This document shows positions 14,899 to 19,143 of a stretch of 19,143 bases of DNA, in pieces. Source of the stretch: an uncultured Prevotella sp. (GTDB lineage Bacteria > Bacteroidota > Bacteroidia > Bacteroidales > Bacteroidaceae); the NCBI GenBank assembly GCA_902477645.1, contig CABSIA010000042.1:1-19143 (forward strand), read 5' to 3'. The notes beneath the pieces were generated by a model that was not told where the DNA came from, did not search any database, and saw nothing but the letters and a program-made list of their open reading frames with translations. Each line of letters opens with the position of its first letter. The first letter of the stretch is position 1. Made by a program: the position numbers and the translations under genes.

Positions 14899-15594
14899 TC
14901 AAATTTTTCCCTCCTCCATGTAGCTGTAATAGGCACCGTCGCAAATTATCACATGGTCGACGAAGTGTATGCGCAGGGTTTCGCAGGCATCCTTCATACG
15001 CTTTGTCAGCTGGTCGTCCTGCCGGCTTGGATGGCGGTTGTTGCTCGGGTGGTTGTGGCATAGTGCAATTGCCGTGGCATTGTTCAGTATGGCCTCTTTC
15101 ATTACAACCCTTACGTCTACAGCTGTCTCGCTCAGTCCGCCGTGGCTTATTCTCGTAGCCTTTATCAGGCTGAGTCTTTGGTTCATCATCAGCACCCATG
15201 CCTCCTCAACATCAAGGTCCTGCATTTTCGGATGCATGAAGTTATAAATGTTTTGTGCGCTGCCCATGTCCTCACGGTCTTTAGGCGCACACGCCGCTCT
15301 GCGCTTTCCCAGCTCGCATGCCGCGATGACGGTTATAGCCTTAGCCTCGCCAATGCCGTTGAACTGCATCAGCTCGCTGATGGTCATTTTGCCCAGGGCA
15401 TTCAGGTTGTTGTCGCATTGCCTCAGAACCCTTTTCATCAGGTCAACGGCACTTTCCTTAGTGGAGCCGGAGCCTATGAGGATAGCCAGCAGCTCTGCGT
15501 CGGATAGAGCCTCCGCGCCTTTCGCCATCAGTTTTTCTCTCGGCCGGTCTTCCTCTGCCCATTCGGTTATGTTGAGTTTTATGTTCCCGGTCAT
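14899..15594 (-). CDS. radC: RadC-family JAB/MPN domain protein
   Basis: A 231-residue protein with the RadC layout. An N-terminal UPF0758 segment (EDRPREKLMAKGAEALSDAE, about 15-34) is followed by a helix-hairpin-helix-like piece FNGIGEAKA (about 78-86) and a C-terminal JAB domain. The metalloprotease-type motif is complete: HNHPSNNRHPSRQDD (H180, H182, D193). Despite its name, a DNA-repair role for RadC is doubtful and its activity is not established. It overlaps the upstream GT2 gene by 4 nt (ATGA), so the two are translationally coupled. Confidence 0.93.
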   Translation of the reverse strand: MTGNIKLNITEWAEEDRPREKLMAKGAEALSDAELLAILIGSGSTKESAVDLMKRVLRQCDNNLNALGKMTISELMQFNGIGEAKAITVIAACELGKRRAACAPKDREDMGSAQNIYNFMHPKMQDLDVEEAWVLMMNQRLSLIKATRISHGGLSETAVDVRVVMKEAILNNATAIALCHNHPSNNRHPSRQDDQLTKRMKDACETLRIHFVDHVIICDGAYYSYMEEGKI

Positions 15595-16583
15595 TTATAG
15601 AATGTTTTTTCGTAAGCGGAGAATTCGTCCTTTCCCATTATGCAGCGTTTCCACCATGCGTTGATGAATCCGCATCCGTAGCCAGTAAGCTGTACGAAAG
15701 CCGATACGATGCTCAGCGCGCCTACTTTTATGCTCTTGTTCCCGATTGTGGAGTCAATGAAGATGGCGATGCAGTAAACAGCCAGCGGCAGCAGTGCCCA
15801 AGGGGTTATGAAAATGGAGAGCAGAAGAAGGAATGCCACGCCGAGAGTGAATACCATGGGCAGCATGTGTACAAGTTTCAGGCTCTCGGGATATTTCTTG
15901 TATAAGTTTATTCGTGCAATGCCGCTGTTGTATACCTGCCGCCAGAATTTTCTGAAGTCGGTGCGTCTTTTGTGCCATACCCATGCCTCGGGAAACAGGC
16001 GGCAACGGCAGCCGGCCTTGAATATGCGGATAGAGAAATCGATGTCCTCGCCAAACCTCATTTTCGAGAAACCGCCCAATGTCTGGTAGGTTTTACGGCT
16101 TATTCCCATGTTGAACGAGCGCGGGTAGAACTTGTCGAGTTTTTTCTTTCCTCCCCTTATGCCGCCAGTCGTAAAGAATGATGTCATGGAGTAGGATATG
16201 GCTTTCTGCGTATCTGTGAACGAAGGGTGGGCCTTGTCCGGACCGCCAAAAGCGTCTGCAAGCTCACGTGCCAGCTCGTCATCGATGGATTTCAGATAGC
16301 CTTCGGGCAGCACTACATCGGAGTCGAGAATTATGACATATTCGCCCTCGGCCCTTTCCACGCCGTAGTTTCTGCTCTGTCCCGGTCCGCTGTTCGGCTT
16401 CTCGAAATATCTCAGGCAGAGTCTGTTCTCGTATCTCTTGCAGACATCCTTGCACGGAATGCTGCTGCCGTCCTCAACTATCACAACCTCAAAGTCGTGC
16501 AGAGTCTGAGTCGTCAGGCTTTCCAACAACTCTTCCACCTCTTCAGGTCTGTTGAATACTGGTACTATAATGGAGTATTTCAT
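15591..16583 (-). CDS. GT2-family glycosyltransferase with C-terminal membrane segments
   Basis: A 330-residue family 2 glycosyltransferase that probably transfers a sugar to a lipid-linked or membrane acceptor at the cytoplasmic face. The GT-A domain shows YSIIVPVFNRPEEVEELLES (about 3-22), VVIVEDGS (about 33-40), NSGPGQSRNYGVERAEGEY (about 64-82), the metal-binding ILDSD (DSD at 87-89), and FGEDIDFSIRIFKAG (about 177-191). About three hydrophobic helices follow at 241-262, 264-280 and 288-306. Donor and acceptor cannot be read from the sequence. It is the first gene of the minus-strand series and lies directly behind a tandem repeat that supplies its promoter. Confidence 0.85.
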   Translation of the reverse strand: MKYSIIVPVFNRPEEVEELLESLTTQTLHDFEVVIVEDGSSIPCKDVCKRYENRLCLRYFEKPNSGPGQSRNYGVERAEGEYVIILDSDVVLPEGYLKSIDDELARELADAFGGPDKAHPSFTDTQKAISYSMTSFFTTGGIRGGKKKLDKFYPRSFNMGISRKTYQTLGGFSKMRFGEDIDFSIRIFKAGCRCRLFPEAWVWHKRRTDFRKFWRQVYNSGIARINLYKKYPESLKLVHMLPMVFTLGVAFLLLLSIFITPWALLPLAVYCIAIFIDSTIGNKSIKVGALSIVSAFVQLTGYGCGFINAWWKRCIMGKDEFSAYEKTFYK

Positions 16584-16600
16584 ATTTGTAGTTCTATGTT

Positions 16601-16742
16601 ATGCAAAGATAGTGCAAGCGAGCGCAATTCAAGTGTGCTTGAAAATTGCCGAGCGCAGCCTATCTTATGCAAAGATAGTGCAAGCGAGCGCAGTTCAAGC
16701 GTGCTTGAAAATTGCCGAGCGCAGCCTATCTTATGCAAAGAT
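16601..16742 (-). repeat. 66-bp tandem repeat upstream of the GT2 gene
   Basis: Two full units (16601-16666 and 16667-16732) differ at only a few positions, and the first 10-11 bases of a third follow (16733-16742). Read toward the GT2 gene (minus strand), each unit holds an imperfect palindrome (core TTCAAG, 4 nt, CTTGAA in the first unit), then CTCGCTTGCAC and the promoter box TATCTTTG. A 58-nt part is 50/58 identical to 17624-17681 in front of efp, with no gaps. Both sites have the same orientation relative to the gene they precede. Confidence 0.85.
16604..16632 (-). promoter_or_regulatory. Repeat-borne promoter of the GT2 gene
   Basis: On the minus strand, TTG (16632-16630), 18 nt and TATCTTTG (16611-16604) form a near-consensus promoter 20 nt before the GT2 ATG. 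The same -7 box recurs at 16677-16670 and 16743-16736 in the other repeat copies, giving up to three stacked promoters. Confidence 0.6.
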
Positions 16743-16941
16743 AATTGAAACGGATGGAATATAAAAGAAAAATGCAAATTTTCTTTCTGCTTCTAAGTAC
16801 ACTTGCAGACAAGAAGTTTATTCAAACAGATTAGATAGCAAAACAAACACAAAGATTTTTTTATTTTAGTTGTCTTACGAAATTAGGCTTAGTTTTATGC
16901 AGACGACTTCAAAAGCACATGCACGCAGGTTCAAGTGGCAT
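16743..16941. other. Gene-free region, no clear feature
   Basis: AT-rich for the first 150 nt. TACACTTG at 16798-16805 is a one-mismatch -7 box on the + strand and could start a transcript ending at the terminator at 16985. I see no supported gene. Confidence 0.4.
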
Positions 16942-16985
16942 TGCAAGCGGGTGCGGGTGCCGTTGAAGCCGCTTGCGTTTTTTTT
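16942..16985 (+). terminator. Orphan intrinsic terminator on the + strand
   Basis: GCAAGCGG (16943-16950) pairs perfectly with CCGCTTGC (16969-16976) around an 18-nt loop; a U-G pair can extend the stem, and eight T follow (16978-16985). No + strand gene lies upstream between the divergent GT2 start and this point, so it may end a small RNA. The minus strand has no T run. Confidence 0.65.
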
Positions 16986-17007
16986 ATGGAGTTTTTAGGT
17001 TTTATGG

Positions 17008-17143
17008 GTTTGAAATAACTATTCTGCGAATGTTTTAATTTACCACAGAGCCATTCTAACTTTGTAAAGTTAGAGCAATTTCTGCAAAGTTAGAGTGGCT
17101 CTGTGGTTAAAAATATGATAGCTGAATAGTTGCTGTTTGAAAT
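17008..17143. mobile_element. Palindromic MITE-like element with 9-bp flanking direct repeats
   Basis: GTTTGAAAT occurs at 17008-17016 and again at 17135-17143. Between them is an imperfect palindrome. Its outer arms are AACTATTCTGC (17017-17027) and GCTGAATAGTT (17121-17131); its inner 22-nt arms are at 17042-17063 and 17086-17107 (one wobble). The direct repeats fit a target-site duplication, although 3 nt separate the right arm from its copy. There is no coding capacity. The inner loop holds a second copy of AAAGTTAGAG, so the left arm can also pair locally (17056-17073). Confidence 0.5.
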
Positions 17144-17235
17144 CCGCTGCCCCATGAAAGTACATTTGTGGAGCCTGGCATTCCATAGAAGAGAAAAATT
17201 TCAAGTCTGCAACATTCGAATAGAACCCGCCTTGA
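17144..17235. other. Gene-free spacer, no feature seen
   Basis: Lies between the palindromic element and the rpmH terminator. No promoter, open frame or structure stands out. Confidence 0.4.
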
Positions 17236-17279
17236 ATAAAAATGGCAGCAAAGAGGTCGAAATCTCCTTGCTGCCATTT
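17236..17279 (-). terminator. Terminator of rpmH
   Basis: AAATGGCAGCAA (minus strand, from 17279) pairs perfectly with TTGCTGCCATTT (ending at 17240) around a 16-nt loop. The T tract TTTTTATT follows. It lies 20 nt after the rpmH stop. Confidence 0.8.
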
Positions 17280-17299
17280 GCCTCCTGTGTAAATCAGGA

Positions 17300-17455
17300 T
17301 TATTTTCCGTGGTGCTCGTCAGAAACGGTTAACTTCTTACGACCATGACGGCGACGGGAAGCCAATACGCGGCGGCCGTTCTTTGTTGCCATTCTCTCAC
17401 GGAAACCGTGCTTGTTTACACGGCGGCGGTTGTGGGGCTGAAATGTTCTTTTCAT
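17300..17455 (-). CDS. rpmH: 50S ribosomal protein L34
   Basis: A 51-residue, very basic ribosomal protein. Read on the minus strand it begins MKRTFQPHNRRRVNKHGF and continues through RMATKNGRRVLASRRRHGRK to end in EHHGK. This is a full match to the L34 pattern (KRTFQP, NRRRVNKHGFRxRM, GRRVLxxRRxxGR). The gene is divergent from efp with its own promoter and terminator. The usual rnpA/yidC neighbours are not present. The start is fixed by the conserved MKRTFQP. Confidence 0.97.
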   Translation of the reverse strand: MKRTFQPHNRRRVNKHGFRERMATKNGRRVLASRRRHGRKKLTVSDEHHGK

Positions 17456-17522
17456 CTTATTGTTATTCTTTTAATGTTATGTGCTTGATATTAAAGACTG
17501 GCATAATCCACCTTTTGGGCTG

Positions 17523-17553
17523 CAAAATTACTCATAATTTTCCAATTGACAAA
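17523..17553 (-). promoter_or_regulatory. Promoter of rpmH
   Basis: On the minus strand, TTTG (17553-17550), 19 nt and TAATTTTG (17530-17523) form a full consensus Bacteroidetes promoter with a leader of about 60 nt. Confidence 0.8.
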
Positions 17554-17604
17554 GAATTGAGCGATTTTTCACCCCTAAATATATGTTTTTTTATAAAAAT
17601 GTAG

Positions 17605-17612
17605 TAACTTTG
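17605..17612 (+). promoter_or_regulatory. Promoter -7 box of efp
   Basis: TAACTTTG matches TAnnTTTG; the -33 position is only T-rich. A second, degenerate box AAACTTTG lies at 17671-17678 at the end of the repeat copy. If the first box is used, the palindromic repeat lies in the efp 5' leader (about 105 nt). Confidence 0.55.
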
Positions 17613-17623
17613 CAGAAGTTTTG

Positions 17624-17681
17624 CTGCACTCGGCAATTTCCAAGCAAGCTTGAATTGCCCTCGCTTGCAAAAACTTTGCAT
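17624..17681 (+). repeat. Single copy of the promoter-associated palindromic repeat, in the efp leader
   Basis: This 58-nt segment is 50/58 identical, without gaps, to each-unit sequence of the tandem repeat before the GT2 gene (minus strand of 16601-16658). The core 17632-17659 can fold: GGCAATT with AATTGCC and CAAGC with GCTTG. It ends in CTTTGCAT like the other copies, but the TATC part of the -7 box has become AAAA-like. Confidence 0.75.
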
Positions 17682-17720
17682 CCTGTAAACGCAAATATAT
17701 CAATAATAATACATACGACA

Positions 17721-18287
17721 ATGATTAATTCACAGGAAATCAAAATTGGAACTTGCATCCGCATGGATGGCAAGATTTGGACTTGTATCGACTTCCAGCA
17801 CAGAAAACCAGGTAAGGGAAACACCGTAATGATTACAAAGCTGAAGAATGTGTCAGACGGCCGCGTTTTGGAGCGCACTTTCCAGATTGGATTTAAGCTC
17901 GAGGATGTACGTGTAGAGCGCCGTCCTTATCAGTATCTTTATGAGGATCCGACAGGTTGCATCCTTATGAATCAGGAGACATTTGAGCAGATACCTGTGG
18001 CCAAAGGCCAGATAACGGGTGTTGACTTCATGAAGGAAGGCGACATCGTTGAGGTTGTTACCGATACCAGCGACGGTACAGTTCTTCTGGCAGAGATGCC
18101 TGTAAAGACAAACCTTCGCGTGACACACTCTGAGCCAGGCATTAAGGGCGACACCGCTACCAATGCGACAAAGCCTGCTACTCTGGAGACTGGCGTTGAG
18201 ATACGTGTTCCTCTCTTCATCAACGAGGGCGACCTTATTCAGGTTGACACACGCGACGGCTCATATCTGAACCGCGTGAAGGAGTAA
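17721..18287 (+). CDS. efp: Elongation factor P
   Basis: A 188-residue translation factor that relieves ribosome stalling at polyproline stretches. The three beta-barrel layout is complete: the N-terminal KOW-like domain with IKIGTCIRMDGKIWTCIDFQ, the tip loop HRKPGKGNTVMITKL carrying the conserved lysine of PGKG, LERTFQIGFKLEDVRVERRP, then GDIVEVVTDTSDGTVLLAEM and the C-terminal signature-like VRVPLFINEGDLIQVDTRDG region (here EIRVPLFINEGD). The start at ATG 17721 gives the usual N terminus; a longer frame from 17583 begins before the promoter box. Divergent from rpmH. Which modification, if any, the tip lysine receives cannot be seen here. Confidence 0.97.
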   Translation: MINSQEIKIGTCIRMDGKIWTCIDFQHRKPGKGNTVMITKLKNVSDGRVLERTFQIGFKLEDVRVERRPYQYLYEDPTGCILMNQETFEQIPVAKGQITGVDFMKEGDIVEVVTDTSDGTVLLAEMPVKTNLRVTHSEPGIKGDTATNATKPATLETGVEIRVPLFINEGDLIQVDTRDGSYLNRVKE

Positions 18288-18326
18288 TCTCTGTTTGCAG
18301 ATTTTACGAAAAATAGAATAACAGTT

Positions 18327-18368
18327 AAGCGCTGCCGTAGAGAGACATGTAATCTTACGGCAGCGCTT
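18327..18368. terminator. Hairpin between convergent efp and hsp20
   Basis: AAGCGCTGCCGTA (18327-18339) pairs perfectly with TACGGCAGCGCTT (18356-18368) around a 16-nt loop. The T tract is short on both strands, so termination would be weak or bidirectional. It lies 39 nt after the efp stop. Confidence 0.6.
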
Positions 18369-18441
18369 TCCGTCTGAGTCTCAAATGTTTTCTGCAGATG
18401 AGACCGTTTTTGTATTAGAAGTTGGGGAAATTCCAACTCGG

Positions 18442-18870
18442 CTATTCAATGTTGATTTGCCGCTGAACCCTCTTCGCCTCTTCTTTGGTGACTTTCGGCA
18501 GTATGATGGTCAGCACGCCGTTGTCAACCTTGGCGGCAATGTTGTCCTTTAAGACATCCTCTGGCAGCGCATATATCTGGTGATAGTTCGAATAGCTGAA
18601 CTCGCGTCTCAGATAGCGCTCTTTCTTGTTTTCCTCCTTGTGCTCCATCTTGTTCTCGATAGAAACCTCGAGGTTCCCGTCAGCATTGATGTTTACCCTG
18701 CAGAAATCCTTTGTTATGCCTGGAACAGCAAACTCCATGGTATATTCACTGATGCTTTCCTTCACGTTTACTGCCGGTGCTGTGGCTTTTACTGTGGGTG
18801 TCCACTCGTTATTGAAAAACTCGTCGAACATTGTTGGGAACCAACTGTTTGAATTCATAACTGGTAACAT
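18442..18870 (-). CDS. Small heat-shock protein, Hsp20/alpha-crystallin family
   Basis: A 142-residue ATP-independent chaperone that holds unfolding proteins. After a short N-terminal arm (MLPVMNSNSWFPTMFDEFF), the alpha-crystallin domain runs from about residue 33 (APAVNVKESISEYTMEFAVP) to about 133. It contains the GITKDFCRVNI strand, the charged loop EHKEENKKERYLRREFSYS, and the hallmark DNGVLTIILPK near the end. Length and ends are typical of bacterial Hsp20. The start at 18870 is confirmed by an AGGAGG sequence 5 nt upstream, rare in this phylum. A sigma-54-like promoter lies about 50 nt upstream. It is convergent with efp. Confidence 0.94.
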   Translation of the reverse strand: MLPVMNSNSWFPTMFDEFFNNEWTPTVKATAPAVNVKESISEYTMEFAVPGITKDFCRVNINADGNLEVSIENKMEHKEENKKERYLRREFSYSNYHQIYALPEDVLKDNIAAKVDNGVLTIILPKVTKEEAKRVQRQINIE

Positions 18871-18875
18871 AATAA

Positions 18876-18881
18876 CCTCCT
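18876..18881 (-). promoter_or_regulatory. Strong Shine-Dalgarno sequence of hsp20
   Basis: AGGAGG on the minus strand, 5 nt before the ATG. Bacteroidetes genes rarely use such a site, and I noticed no other as strong at a start codon in this window. It fixes the hsp20 start. Confidence 0.75.
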
Positions 18882-18918
18882 GTTTTTAAATTGTTGTTTT
18901 AATCTTTTACCAGAAACT

Positions 18919-18935
18919 ATCAATTCCCGTGCCAA
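18919..18935 (-). promoter_or_regulatory. Sigma-54-like -24/-12 promoter of hsp20
   Basis: On the minus strand, TTGGCACG (18935-18928), 4 nt and TTGAT (18923-18919) match YTGGCACG-N4-TTGCW, with GG and G exactly 10 nt apart and one mismatch (A for C in the -12 GC). The start would be near 18908, giving a leader of about 38 nt that includes the Shine-Dalgarno site. No convincing TAnnTTTG box is present upstream of hsp20. Confidence 0.5.
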
Positions 18936-19024
18936 CGGAAAACGGGATGACAATATGTCGGCAAGAATTAAATTATTTAACTGTTGCTGACGAAATGGCG
19001 GTTTTTCCTTTTATATTCCATTCG

Positions 19025-19143
19025 TTTAGATAAATTTCTCACGCTCAAGAATACAAATTCATTTGCATTCTCTTCGCTTAACCGAAATTTTAGATAAATT
19101 TCTCACGCTCAAGAATACAAATTCATTTGCATTCTCTTCGCTT
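19025..19143. repeat. 64-bp tandem repeat at the right edge
   Basis: The 55 nt at 19025-19079 recur without change at 19089-19143, a 64-bp period including a 9-nt joint (19080-19088). The second copy reaches the window end, so more units may follow. Each copy holds a near-perfect palindrome, GAATACAAAT, TC, ATTTGCATTC (19049-19070), then TCTTCGCTT. It is 90-210 bp upstream of the sigma-54-like site of hsp20. Confidence 0.85.

Noticed and set aside
16601..16742. CRISPR-like array
   Set aside because: Units are contiguous near-identical 66-mers with no unique spacers and no cas genes.
16227..16748. 173-residue + strand frame over the GT2 start and the tandem repeat
   Set aside because: Antisense to the GT2 gene; its repetitive C terminus is just the 66-bp (22-codon) repeat translated.
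16897..16998. 33-codon open frame MQTTSKAHARRFKW...
   Set aside because: It runs through the terminator hairpin and its T tract, has no promoter box close by, and has no recognisable family.
17583..17720. N-terminal extension of efp
   Set aside because: It begins before the promoter box and translates the repeat element; EF-P starts at 17721.
19025..19143. CRISPR-like array
   Set aside because: The 55-nt repeat is too long, the joint is only 9 nt, and there are no cas genes; it is a plain tandem repeat.

Overview
The window reads as a Bacteroidales chromosome segment, most likely Prevotellaceae or a close relative. Many genes are preceded by the Bacteroidetes primary-sigma promoter (TTTG, about 19 nt, TAnnTTTG), almost none has a Shine-Dalgarno sequence, and the gene types are typical of the group: single-domain Pta, membrane-anchored MutS-like protein, AAA/PD-(D/E)XK fragment, folP next to a diadenylate cyclase, and rpmH divergent from efp. 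Most of the window is core housekeeping DNA. The unusual material is in the intergenic regions.

Left part (1-3612): a 180-bp element with 17-bp terminal inverted repeats, a terminator-like hairpin, and a promoter carrying a perfect 13-bp inverted repeat. These are followed by an AAA/STAND-type ATPase (379-1530) and a secreted GH43/GH117-like beta-propeller protein (1644-3278). Hairpin terminators separate the latter from murF on the opposite strand.

Central part (3613-12845): murF (-) is divergent from folP-cdaA (+), which links folate synthesis and c-di-AMP synthesis in one transcript. Then come pta-ackA (acetate and ATP production) with its own promoter and terminator, and a kinase operon: a KdgK-like PfkB kinase, a two-repeat protein of unknown function and a membrane MutS paralogue.

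Right part (12846-19143): the 3' remnant of an AAA/PD-(D/E)XK gene abuts a minus-strand group, GT2 glycosyltransferase - radC - MIP18/SufT-like - lpxH (read right to left). Upstream of the GT2 gene is a 66-bp tandem repeat, each unit carrying a promoter -7 box. A third, 50/58-identical copy lies in the leader of efp. A roughly 700-bp gene-free stretch holds an orphan + strand terminator and a palindromic MITE-like element. It is followed by rpmH (-), efp (+) and hsp20 (-). The hsp20 gene has a sigma-54-like -24/-12 site, a strong Shine-Dalgarno sequence and, further upstream, a 64-bp tandem palindromic repeat that runs off the window end.

I see no complete undescribed multi-gene system. The best leads are the repeat family tied to promoters (16.6 kb and 17.6 kb, possibly related to the 19.0 kb repeat), the sigma-54-like hsp20 control region, and the two-repeat protein/membrane MutS pair. 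All functional calls come from reading motifs by eye; no database search was run.
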